Counted from the first letter of the stretch, positions 1-7,131 are shown. The stretch: 8,043 nt of DNA from Desulfobacteraceae bacterium (GCA_022837185.1 JALHJD010000154.1:1-8043), one strand, 5' to 3'. Made by a program: numbers and translations. Notes: generated by a model not told the origin, from the sequence alone.

Positions 1-91
1 AGGCCCGGCCGCGTTTAATGCAGACTGTTCGATCGGAAACCCCATTCGTGCCCCGGCGCGGAAATTTGCTTGTGCGGCGAGGAGTTTGCAG

Positions 92-2197
92 ATGAACAAC
101 AAGAACGATAAGCTTTCAGATGTTCTCGGCACCCTGCACAAGCTGACATCCGCCATTTTCAGCGATGCCATTCAGCGCAAACTGATACTGGACAACCTGA
201 CCGAAGCAGTGTTTACGGTTGACACGGAACTGAACATCACCTCCTTCAACAAGGCCGCGGAAACTCTGACGGGAATAAGCGAAAAAGAAGCGTTGACCAG
301 AAAATGCACGGACTTGTTCCCCCTCCCTCCTGATAATGATTTCTGCATCATCGGCCGGGTACTGCTTGAAAAACGGCCGGTGAACAAGTTGACACGATTT
401 CTGCAGATCGGGGAACGGACCATCCCCGTCATGGTCAATGCCTCACCGTTAACCGACAACAGCGGTGCAATGGTCGGCGGGGTTCAGTCCTTCCAGGAGA
501 TTCAGGAGATCTTTCAGCGGCAGCTGGTTCTGGACAACGCTTTTGACGGCGTTTTTACCGTTGACATGGAATACAAGACAACCCTGCTCAATAAAGCAGC
601 CGAACAGATTGTCGGTGTCAATCAGGAAGCCGTACTGGGCAAGCCGTTTATCGATTTTTTCTTTCCGGAGGATCGAAAACCGGAAATTCAAAATACATCC
701 CTGGCCAAAGCGATCCAGTCGGGTGAGCCCGTGGTGGAGGAGTGTTTTTACCTTTCCACGGCAAGGGGGGATATTCTTCCCCTCAGCATCAGGTTTGCGC
801 CGCTCATTGATGCGAGGGGATCCGTCGTCGGCGGCGTCGCCACTTTCCGTGATGTAACCGATCAGATTCTGAACCAGTACATCCTGGACAGCGTGACGGA
901 CGGTGTCTTTACCGTGAACCATAACTTTGTGATAACGTCTTTTAATAAAGCCCTTGAAAAGATAACCGGCTACCGGGCCGATGAGGTGATGGGCACCCAT
1001 TGCAGCGAGATATTCTGCTCGGAAATTTGCGGGACAGAGAGGTGTCCCATGGCCACCGCCATTCAGTCCGGCCTCAGCCCTTCCATGCAGACCATGGAGA
1101 TTCAAACCAGGGACGGCAGATCGGTTCCTGTCAGCGTCATCGCCAACGTATTGACCGACAACATGGGCAATATCATCGGCGGAGTCGAGATGGTCAGGGA
1201 CCTGACGGAAATCAATGAGCTTCGCCGCAAGCTGGCCAGAGAGGGCACAGATCAGGGAATTCTGACCCGCAGTCCCAAAATGAAGCGAATCCTCTCCGTT
1301 CTCCCTGAATTTGCCCGGAGCGATGCCACCATACTTATTCTGGGTGAAAGCGGCACGGGAAAAGAGCTTATCGCCCAGACCATCCATGCCCAGAGCCACA
1401 GAAGCGATAATCCCTTTGTGGCCGTGAACAGCGGGGCGCTCCCCGACACCCTGCTGGAATCCGAACTGTTCGGATACAAGGCCGGCGCTTTTACCGATGC
1501 CAGGAAAGACAGGAAAGGCAGGTTTGCGGCGGCGGAAAAAGGGACCCTGTTTCTTGATGAAATCGGTGATATATCCCCGGCCATGCAGGTCAAGCTGCTG
1601 CGGGTCATCCAGTCGAAGGCCTACGAGCCGCTGGGGGCAAACACCCCGGTCAAGACGGATGTCCGGATCATTGCCGCCACCAACAGAAATCTCGAGGAAA
1701 TGGTCCAGGACGGGACCTTTCGGGAGGACCTCTATTACCGGCTCAATGTCGTCAAGATAGAACTTCCCCCCCTGCGGGAGAGAATGGAGGACATCCCCCT
1801 GCTCGTCGAGCATTTCATCGACAAGTTCAATAGACAGCGGAACAGGAATGTCGGGGGGATCTCCCAGGAAGTCCTGTCCATTCTGATTCATCATGATTTT
1901 CCCGGCAACATTCGGGAACTGGAAAATATCATCGAGTATGCCTTTATCCTGTGCCATGAGGGATTAATCATGCCCCAGCATCTCCCGGAATGGCTGACGG
2001 CCGGAAAAGAAGAAGGCGAGACGGTTGACGGACCGCTGACTCTGAAGGACATGGAAAGAAAGACCATCACGGAGGCTCTGAAGCGGAATGAGTACCGGAA
2101 AATGAAGACGTGCCGGGAGCTCGGCATATCAAAAGATACGCTGCGACGAAAAATTGAAGCCTATAACATCCCGATGGAAAACAGCAACGATGAATGA
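92..2197 (+). CDS. Sigma-54-dependent transcriptional activator with three PAS domains, AAA+ core and Fis-type HTH
   Basis: Bacterial enhancer-binding protein of 701 aa that should remodel sigma-54 RNA polymerase using ATP. Three tandem PAS domains begin near residues 33, 147 and 265 with matching motifs (LDNLTEAVFTVD, LDNAFDGVFTVD, LDSVTDGVFTV). The AAA+ domain (about 391-627) has Walker A GESGTGKE at 418-425, the sigma-54 contact loop GAFT at 465-468, Walker B LFLDE with D489/E490, and PGNIRELEN at 604-612. A Fis-type helix-turn-helix (TCRELGISKDTLRRKI) starts at 673. There is no receiver domain, so control probably comes through the PAS domains. PAS3 has four Cys (C304, C309, C313, C318). 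The ATG at 92 is chosen because GGAG (81-84) lies 7 bases upstream; the in-frame TTG at 86 is too close to that site. It is first of three tightly spaced genes. Target promoters are unknown. Confidence 0.95.
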   Translation: MNNKNDKLSDVLGTLHKLTSAIFSDAIQRKLILDNLTEAVFTVDTELNITSFNKAAETLTGISEKEALTRKCTDLFPLPPDNDFCIIGRVLLEKRPVNKLTRFLQIGERTIPVMVNASPLTDNSGAMVGGVQSFQEIQEIFQRQLVLDNAFDGVFTVDMEYKTTLLNKAAEQIVGVNQEAVLGKPFIDFFFPEDRKPEIQNTSLAKAIQSGEPVVEECFYLSTARGDILPLSIRFAPLIDARGSVVGGVATFRDVTDQILNQYILDSVTDGVFTVNHNFVITSFNKALEKITGYRADEVMGTHCSEIFCSEICGTERCPMATAIQSGLSPSMQTMEIQTRDGRSVPVSVIANVLTDNMGNIIGGVEMVRDLTEINELRRKLAREGTDQGILTRSPKMKRILSVLPEFARSDATILILGESGTGKELIAQTIHAQSHRSDNPFVAVNSGALPDTLLESELFGYKAGAFTDARKDRKGRFAAAEKGTLFLDEIGDISPAMQVKLLRVIQSKAYEPLGANTPVKTDVRIIAATNRNLEEMVQDGTFREDLYYRLNVVKIELPPLRERMEDIPLLVEHFIDKFNRQRNRNVGGISQEVLSILIHHDFPGNIRELENIIEYAFILCHEGLIMPQHLPEWLTAGKEEGETVDGPLTLKDMERKTITEALKRNEYRKMKTCRELGISKDTLRRKIEAYNIPMENSNDE

Positions 2198-2203
2198 GAC
2201 ACC

Positions 2204-4216
2204 ATGTGGCTGACGGGTAATACAATAAAGATCAAATCAGGGCGTCTTATTCCTTACACCTGGGCCCTTGCCGTAATCTGGATAGTCATGGGAACCGCCA
2301 TCATGGCCGCTTCCCTTGTCTGGAATATTACCCGGCAGAAAAACGAAACCATCCAACTGGCCACCATCGAGGCCAGAACCGTCTATGAAAAAGATCTGAC
2401 CTATCACCGATGGGCAACCCAGCATGACGGCATTTTTGTGCCGATAACGGAGACCACGCAGCCCAATCCCTACCTGTCCCATATTCCCGGCTCGAATATT
2501 GAAACAACGACCGGCGAAAAATTGACCCTGGTCAATCCGGAATACATGATCAGGCAGGTGTACGGCATGCAGAGCAAGGACTTCGGGCCCATAGAGCACA
2601 TAACCAGCCTTGACCCGGTCCGCCCTGAAAACGCGGCCGACGAATGGGAGACAGAAGCCCTGGAGTCGTTTAACGACGGCAGTGATGAAGCTGTTTCCGT
2701 GGAGGAAATGGGCGGGCTTCCCTATCTGCGCTATATGCGGCCGATGGTCACGGAAAAGGGATGCCTCAAGTGCCATGCGGTCCAGGGATACCAGGTGGGA
2801 GACATTCGCGGCGGCATCAGTGTCGCCATCCCCCTTGCGCCGCTGCTCGGTATCGCCAGGGCGCATAATCTGGCCACGTCCGTCGCCCATGTCACCTTCT
2901 GGCTGCTCGGACTGTTCGGCATTCTGCTCGGCACCTACTGGCTGACCCTGACGATCCGCGAGCGGGAACGGATGGAGTCACGGACAAGGTCCATCATCGA
3001 CAACATGCTTGACGGATTGATCACCCTCGACAAAGGGTTCGCCATCAGGTCGTTTAATCCTGCCGCTTCACGGCTGTTCGGCTACGAACCGGAAGAAGTT
3101 GTCGGCAACAGCGTCTACACCCTGTTCCGGCTGCCCGATGAAGGGGGGGATATCCACGGCCACGAAAAATATTCCGAGCAGGATTTTATCCTGGTGACGG
3201 AGACCCCCTATGAACTGATCGGCTGCCGCAAGGACGGATCCATGTTTCCGGTGGAGATTTCTCTGAGTGCGACGCAGCAGGGGGAGGAACAGTTGACCAT
3301 TGCCATGGTCCGTGACCTGACCCAGCGTAAGCAGGCCGAAAAGGCCCTGCGCGACAGCCAGGAGCACATGATCAAACAGGAAAAGCTGGTTTCGCTCGGC
3401 ACCATGGTTGCCGGCATCGCCCACGAAATCAACAATCCGGCCCAGGCCATCGGGTTTTCCATGGAAGGTCTGAAGATGAATGCCGAGTATGTCAGGAAAT
3501 TTCTCGGTGAACTGAAAAAATGTTTCGAGGGGGACAACCGGGACCTGATGGCGAAAAAGGAGCATCTGCAGAGACTGGTGGAGGAGCTCGACATGGACCT
3601 GGTCATGGAGGACATAGAGGATATTGCCGAGCGGAATATCGAGTCGGTGACCAGGATCAGCAAAATCATCAAAAGCACTAAGCGCATGGCCCATTTCGAG
3701 GATGATTTTACCGATGCCGATCTCAATACGATCATTGCCGATGCCGTGACGCTCACCCATAATCAGGTGAAGTATGATATGACCGTTGAAATGAATCTTG
3801 CCCCGGATCTTCCCGTTTTTCAAGGGATGCCGCAGGAACTGGGCCAGGTGTTCATCAACCTGATTATGAATGCCCGCGACGCCATGAAGGAAAAAGGTTT
3901 GCCCAAAAATGAGGCGCTGCTGACCATCTCCACCGGTTACAACGGCAAGACGAGACAGCTCGAGGCCGCTTTCAAGGACAACGGCATCGGCATGAAGGAT
4001 GAAGTGATTTCGAAAATATTCGATCCTTTCTTTACCACCAAGGGATTCGGCGTCGGCACCGGACTCGGGCTCAATCTGTCCCACATCATCGTTGAAGCGC
4101 ATGGCGGGTCGATCAAGGTGGAAAGCGAGTATGGGAAGGGGACCACCTTTACGGTGATGATCAGCATCGATATTCCGGTGGGCGGCGGAGACCGGAAAAA
4201 GACCGGGCAGGAATAA
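2204..4216 (+). CDS. Membrane histidine kinase with DUF3365 (Tll0287-like) c-type heme sensor domain and PAS domain
   Basis: Sensor histidine kinase of 670 aa. A first membrane segment (about 16-42) and a second (about 230-251) bracket an extracytoplasmic domain matching DUF3365/Tll0287-like proteins (TQPNPYL, LTLVNPEYM and RYMRPMV motifs). It carries one c-type heme site, CLKCH, with C187, C190 and H191. No other Cys is present in the domain; H68 and H74 are possible distal ligands, which is a guess. A PAS domain follows (about 262-375), then HisKA with phospho-acceptor H407 in HEINNP, and a HATPase with N552/N556, D592 (DNGIGM), FDPFFTTK from 606 and GTGLGLNLS. The kinase core therefore looks complete. 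The ATG lies 6 bases after the upstream stop with no clear Shine-Dalgarno, so translational coupling is likely. The probable signal is redox state or a heme ligand; the likely phosphate acceptor is the receiver encoded next. Confidence 0.93.
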   Translation: MWLTGNTIKIKSGRLIPYTWALAVIWIVMGTAIMAASLVWNITRQKNETIQLATIEARTVYEKDLTYHRWATQHDGIFVPITETTQPNPYLSHIPGSNIETTTGEKLTLVNPEYMIRQVYGMQSKDFGPIEHITSLDPVRPENAADEWETEALESFNDGSDEAVSVEEMGGLPYLRYMRPMVTEKGCLKCHAVQGYQVGDIRGGISVAIPLAPLLGIARAHNLATSVAHVTFWLLGLFGILLGTYWLTLTIRERERMESRTRSIIDNMLDGLITLDKGFAIRSFNPAASRLFGYEPEEVVGNSVYTLFRLPDEGGDIHGHEKYSEQDFILVTETPYELIGCRKDGSMFPVEISLSATQQGEEQLTIAMVRDLTQRKQAEKALRDSQEHMIKQEKLVSLGTMVAGIAHEINNPAQAIGFSMEGLKMNAEYVRKFLGELKKCFEGDNRDLMAKKEHLQRLVEELDMDLVMEDIEDIAERNIESVTRISKIIKSTKRMAHFEDDFTDADLNTIIADAVTLTHNQVKYDMTVEMNLAPDLPVFQGMPQELGQVFINLIMNARDAMKEKGLPKNEALLTISTGYNGKTRQLEAAFKDNGIGMKDEVISKIFDPFFTTKGFGVGTGLGLNLSHIIVEAHGGSIKVESEYGKGTTFTVMISIDIPVGGGDRKKTGQE

Positions 4217-4235
4217 AGCAGAGGAAGCGGATTCC

Positions 4236-5327
4236 ATGGAGCAGATTGAAACGAAAAAAAAGGCCTCGATCGTCGTCGTCGACGATGAGCAGTCGATACT
4301 CAAGGAGTTGCGGATTCTGCTCGGCCGACTGTACAAGGTGCATGTTTTTACCAATCCGGAGGAAGCGGAGAAATTTGTCGACGAGAACGATGTCGATATG
4401 GTCATCTCCGATGAAATGATGCCGGAAATGCGGGGAAGCGTGCTGTTGGGGAGAATTCACCGGAAGCATCCCGACATATGCAACATCGTCCTTTCCGGTC
4501 AGGCCGAAAAGGACGATATTGTCAAAGCGGTCAACGATGGCCATATATTCAGTTTTCTGTACAAGCCCACCGAGAGGCAGCAGTTGATCAATGTCATTGA
4601 GAAGGGACTTGAGAACCGGAGAATGAAAAGGATTCTCGCCGAACAGAATATCCAACTCAAGGAATACAGCGAGAACCTGGAAAAAATGGTCGAAGAGAAG
4701 ACCGCCGAACTGGCCAAGGCTTATGACCGCCTGAACCTGGTTGATGCCAACAAGGTGTATTTTCTGATCTATCTGGCCCAGGAAATGGATTCCTCCCTGG
4801 ACCGGATCAAAAAACTCGTCGAGGTTCTTCTGGATTACTTTGCTTTCACCGGTTCCGAAATACAGGTCAACAACCAGGCGGTGGTCCTCGGTGAGGCCGT
4901 GGATCAGGTCCTTGACGAAATACAGGGCCCCGCCGCCCGGAAGGGATTGAAGGTGGAAAAAGCGATCGAGGGGAATCCGGTCGTGACGGCCGATCCGGCG
5001 AAACTGGCCAAGGCCCTGCGCAGCGTTCTGGACAATGCGGTAATTTTTACCCCCGAGGGCGGCCGGGTGACCATAACGGGACAACCTGTGAACGGCCGGG
5101 TGCGGCTCCGCATCACCGATACGGGCAAAGGGATTGAACCGTGGAAGCTCAGGAAAATTTTCAAGCCCTTTGTCCTTGAGCGCGGCGACAGGAATCCGGA
5201 TGGTTTCGGCCTGAATCTGCCCATGGCCCATGCTGTCGTGAAAGCCATGGGAGGAAAGATCTGGGCGGAAAGCGACGGTCCCGGAAAAGGGACGACAATC
5301 AGCCTGGAGTTGCCTGCGGCCCCTTAA
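4236..5327 (+). CDS. Response regulator receiver domain fused to a histidine-kinase-like ATPase lacking the phospho-acceptor His
   Basis: Cytoplasmic protein of 363 aa. The receiver domain (about 11-125) has the acidic pair D16/D17, phospho-acceptor D59 in VISDEMMPEM, S87 and K110 (LYKP), so it should accept phosphate. A charged helical linker, probably coiled coil (about 119-175), leads to a HisKA-like helix where FLIYLAQEMDSSL aligns with the usual FLAxxSHELRTPL. The phospho-acceptor position is Q182, and the Pro of the usual TPL is Ser. The HATPase domain keeps N267 (LDNA), D295 (DTGKGI), an F-box-like IFKPF and a Gly-rich GFGLNL, so ATP binding is plausible. SD gaggaag (4221-4227) lies 8 bases before the ATG. 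Autophosphorylation by the standard route is unlikely; it may act as a phosphate sink, a scaffold or an allosteric partner of the upstream kinase. The domain assignments are secure; the role is inferred. Confidence 0.9.
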   Translation: MEQIETKKKASIVVVDDEQSILKELRILLGRLYKVHVFTNPEEAEKFVDENDVDMVISDEMMPEMRGSVLLGRIHRKHPDICNIVLSGQAEKDDIVKAVNDGHIFSFLYKPTERQQLINVIEKGLENRRMKRILAEQNIQLKEYSENLEKMVEEKTAELAKAYDRLNLVDANKVYFLIYLAQEMDSSLDRIKKLVEVLLDYFAFTGSEIQVNNQAVVLGEAVDQVLDEIQGPAARKGLKVEKAIEGNPVVTADPAKLAKALRSVLDNAVIFTPEGGRVTITGQPVNGRVRLRITDTGKGIEPWKLRKIFKPFVLERGDRNPDGFGLNLPMAHAVVKAMGGKIWAESDGPGKGTTISLELPAAP

Positions 5328-5512
5328 AAAACTGCTCACGGCAGGACCGTAAAAACGGTTGGTCGGCTACAGCCGCGGTCGGTTGACTGCGCCCCGCCAC
5401 GACGTCTTTCACGGCACCGCTCCCCCTGTCAGCCAAGAATCGAACATCATTGACAGGGCCGGACTGACCGGTGCCGGTCCAGCCTTTTCTCCCTCCCGAA
5501 ACCTTTCTTCAT

Positions 5513-5534
5513 CCGGTCCGGACCGGTTTTTTTT
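5513..5534 (+). terminator. Probable Rho-independent terminator of the three-gene operon
   Basis: The perfect palindrome CCGGTCCGGACCGG (5513-5526) can fold as a 5-bp GC-rich stem with a 4-base loop and is followed at once by eight T (5527-5534). It lies 185 bases after the stop of the receiver-ATPase gene and is the first convincing hairpin plus T-tract downstream. The short stem is the main weakness. A longer 7-bp pairing of its right arm with CCGGTCC at 5474-5480 is also possible. Confidence 0.55.
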
Positions 5535-5616
5535 CTCACCCTTCTGCATGCAAGGGGCAAGAATGATCCTGCGGGGCATCTTTGCCGGGCAGTACGAATA
5601 ATAGGGCGATTTGCCG

Positions 5617-5634
5617 GACTGTTTCTGTACAGTC
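5617..5634. promoter_or_regulatory. Operator-like inverted repeat GACTGT-N6-ACAGTC
   Basis: Perfect 6-bp arms (5617-5622 and 5629-5634) are separated by 6 bases. The 18-bp dyad is the size of a dimeric regulator site and sits about 23 bases upstream of the possible -35 box of the rhodanese promoter. There is no T-tract, so it is unlikely to be a terminator. The binding protein is unknown, and chance occurrence of an element this short cannot be excluded. Confidence 0.3.
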
Positions 5635-5656
5635 TGTCGAGATGAAAGCTTTTATC

Positions 5657-5684
5657 TTGACTTATGAGAATAATACCTTATCAA
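5657..5684 (+). promoter_or_regulatory. Possible sigma-70 promoter for the rhodanese gene
   Basis: TTGACT (5657-5662, 5 of 6 matches to the -35 consensus) is followed after 16 bases by TATCAA (5679-5684, 4 of 6 matches to the -10). Transcription would begin near 5691 and give a leader of about 68 bases before the ATG at 5759. The surrounding DNA is AT-rich compared with the flanks, as expected for a promoter. The -10 box is weak. Confidence 0.4.
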
Positions 5685-5691
5685 TGTGCTG

Positions 5692-5719
5692 AAAAAAAAT
5701 AGGGCGGCCTGGCCCGCCC
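5692..5719 (-). terminator. Hairpin with T8 tract on the minus strand: possible leftward terminator
   Basis: GGGCGG (5702-5707) and CCGCCC (5714-5719) form a 6-bp all-GC stem with a 6-base loop. Read leftward, the stem is followed after two bases by eight T (the A tract at 5692-5699), a good intrinsic terminator layout. The only leftward gene before it is the DUF2156 gene ending at 6271, whose transcript would have to cross the whole rhodanese gene as antisense. The alternative is that the hairpin is simply part of the rhodanese leader RNA. Confidence 0.4.
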
Positions 5720-5723
5720 GAAA

Positions 5724-5741
5724 GGTTCCCAGTGGGGAATC
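5724..5741 (+). promoter_or_regulatory. Leader hairpin just upstream of the rhodanese SD
   Basis: GGTTCCC (5724-5730) pairs with GGGAATC (5735-5741) across a 4-base loop AGTG, giving 7 pairs including one G-U. It ends three bases before the SD AGGGAG (5744-5749). In the transcript it would stack behind the hairpin at 5702-5719. It does not match a riboswitch class that I recognise. Confidence 0.35.
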
Positions 5742-5758
5742 ACAGGGAGTATTTCTCT

Positions 5759-6241
5759 ATGACAGGAAAAAAGGGACTGAAACTGGCGGGGTTTGTCATT
5801 GTTGTCATGGTGATGCTGTCGGGTTGGACGGTCTCCATGTCGGCACCACAGGGTAAGGGAGAAACGGGGGCCGCCGCCCGGGTCGGTTCCGTCTCCGGGG
5901 AAGAGAAAATTTTCCGCTCCATAAAGCCGGAAGAAGCGCTGCGGCTGCTCCAGTCGCGCGACGATATCCTGTTCCTTGATGTCCGGTCTCCTCAGGAAAG
6001 GGCGCAGGGCGTCATTGCAGGGTCAACGCAGGTGTCGATTTTTGACCTGGTAAAGGGGAAACTCCCGCTTCCCAAGGATAAACCGATACTGCTTGTCTGC
6101 GCGGTGGGCGGCCGCAGCTATGTTGCCGGCCAGGTGTTGTCCAGGCAGGGGTACCGGGAAGTGTATAATCTCAGCGGCGGAATCAATGGGTGGTATCGGG
6201 CCGGGCTGCCGGTCACCATGGAGAACCCCGCAGCGCGCTAG
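5759..6241 (+). CDS. Exported single-domain rhodanese-like sulfurtransferase
   Basis: Protein of 160 aa. The N-terminus (MTGKKGLKLAG, then a hydrophobic run to about residue 27) looks like a Sec signal peptide, with possible cleavage after SMSA near residue 29; a retained membrane anchor is the alternative. The rest is one rhodanese domain (about 50-152) with the LFLDVRSPQE motif, the active-site loop CAVGGRS with catalytic C114, and the C-terminal NLSGGINGW signature typical of PspE/GlpE-size proteins. Known members move sulfane sulfur from thiosulfate or persulfides to acceptors such as cyanide or thiols. The ATG at 5759 is preferred because SD AGGGAG (5744-5749) is 9 bases upstream and the signal peptide begins there; the in-frame GTG at 5732 lies inside a hairpin arm. 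It converges on the next gene with a 29-base gap. The physiological acceptor is unknown. Confidence 0.9.
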   Translation: MTGKKGLKLAGFVIVVMVMLSGWTVSMSAPQGKGETGAAARVGSVSGEEKIFRSIKPEEALRLLQSRDDILFLDVRSPQERAQGVIAGSTQVSIFDLVKGKLPLPKDKPILLVCAVGGRSYVAGQVLSRQGYREVYNLSGGINGWYRAGLPVTMENPAAR

Positions 6242-6270
6242 CTCCCTTTCCGGGCAAGGTCCCCTGCCGC

Positions 6271-7131
6271 TCACTCCCCGTCCGACGCCGTGAATTTTCT
6301 GACAAAGCCGATGGGCTTGTAACTCATTTTGGCGGCGCGCAAGCCCTCGTCGCCCAAGTCCTGCTCCCGGTTGATGGTTTCATATTTATCCGGAAGGATT
6401 GACGCGAAGGCTTGATTGATGAACTGCCATATCCCCTTGTACTCGCTGACCGCTTTTTCAAAGTGGAGGACAAAGCTCGCGCCGCGCATCAACTCCTCCC
6501 CCAGTGAATAGGCGGCGGGCTTGCCGTCGACATAATAGATCCCTCCGCAAAGCTGCAGTTCCTCCGATTTGAGCAGAGCCTCCCTGGCAGCGGCGTAATC
6601 GGCGGGATTGTCACGCCCCTGCCGCCATTGTTCAAGGATTTCCAGGGCATCGGGGATGAATTCCTCGACCAGTGGTTGCCCCATGTAATCGTAGTTGTTG
6701 ATGAATGCCTTGATGTGGTTCCGTTTTTTGGAGAATTTGCGGCCGGAGAGCAGGGCCATGTCCTCCCGGCGATAGAGGTAGTCAAAATTGTCCCGGTCCT
6801 CGCTCACCGCAAATCTCATTGCCGCCAATTTGTCCGCCTGGGCTTCGGAGACGCACTTCATTCTCCGGTGCGCGGCGAATAATTCGCGCAAAAGATTATG
6901 CAGCGGCAGGCCGAACGGCGACATGAAAAAGGGGTTGTCGTTGTCCCTGCCCGTCAGGATGTACAGCCCGTCAGGGAGTCTTGCAATCCTGTATTGATGG
7001 GCTTCGCGGAAAAGATAGAGATTGGCGAAAGTGAATTCCGAAATGCCGTCCGGCAGTTCCTGCAGCAACGGGTGCAGGAACGGGCGCATCGTGAGGGAGA
7101 GTTCCGCTGTCAGTGGATAATCAGGGATCAT
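6271..7131 (-). CDS. DUF2156 / LPG_synthase_C-type (GNAT-like) protein
   Basis: Protein of 286 aa from the ATG at 7131. It matches stand-alone DUF2156 proteins, related to the C-terminal acyl/aminoacyl-transfer domain of phosphatidylglycerol lysyltransferase: early SEFTFANLYLFREAHQYRI, central LSGRKFSKKRNHIKAF, and C-terminal NREQDLGDEGLRAAKMSYKP, followed by a short Lys/Phe end. No membrane segments are present, so it lacks the flippase half of MprF and should be cytoplasmic; its substrate is unknown. The start is uncertain. The ATG at 7131 fits where family members usually begin; an in-frame ATG at 7230 would add 33 residues of Arg-rich, non-family sequence. Neither has a clear SD. A TATAAT-type promoter lies at 7264-7291, and a 36-codon leader ORF overlaps the 7131 start by 4 bases. 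Confidence 0.85.
   Translation of the reverse strand: MIPDYPLTAELSLTMRPFLHPLLQELPDGISEFTFANLYLFREAHQYRIARLPDGLYILTGRDNDNPFFMSPFGLPLHNLLRELFAAHRRMKCVSEAQADKLAAMRFAVSEDRDNFDYLYRREDMALLSGRKFSKKRNHIKAFINNYDYMGQPLVEEFIPDALEILEQWRQGRDNPADYAAAREALLKSEELQLCGGIYYVDGKPAAYSLGEELMRGASFVLHFEKAVSEYKGIWQFINQAFASILPDKYETINREQDLGDEGLRAAKMSYKPIGFVRKFTASDGE

Larger units (their letters stand above)
5328..5758. other. Intergenic region between the signalling operon and the rhodanese gene
   Basis: No convincing gene is present. From left to right it holds a small hairpin (5346-5359, ACCGT/ACGGT), GC-rich inverted repeats (5466-5479 and 5513-5526) ending in a T8 tract, an operator-like palindrome (5617-5634), a possible sigma-70 promoter (5657-5684), and two hairpins (5702-5719, 5724-5741) just before the rhodanese SD. 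An 80-codon open frame from a TTG at 5359 lacks an SD and has low-complexity, non-protein-like composition, so it is not called. Confidence 0.7.

Noticed and set aside
54..69. Sigma-54-like promoter CGGCGCG...TTGC ahead of the activator gene
   Set aside because: The GG and GC elements are separated by 11 bases instead of the required 10, and the first T of the consensus is C. The remaining 20-odd bases to the start codon would leave almost no leader.
449..1957. Long minus-strand open frame (about 500 codons) opposite the activator gene
   Set aside because: It lies wholly antisense to a gene with clear PAS, AAA+ and HTH motifs. Its product has no recognisable domain and a composition typical of antisense codon shadow.
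86..2197. TTG at 86 as the start of the sigma-54 activator
   Set aside because: It lies one base after GGAG (81-84), too close for initiation; the ATG at 92 has ideal spacing.
3068..4405. Long minus-strand open frame (about 445 codons) opposite the histidine kinase gene
   Set aside because: Antisense shadow of the HisKA/HATPase region and the start of the next gene; no domain motifs and no start signal.
4161..5339. Minus-strand open frame (about 392 codons) opposite the receiver-ATPase gene
   Set aside because: Antisense shadow; the plus-strand gene has unambiguous receiver and ATPase motifs and a good SD.
5359..5601. 80-codon plus-strand frame beginning at a TTG
   Set aside because: No SD, no domain similarity recognised, and it spans the palindrome and T8 tract that look like the operon terminator.
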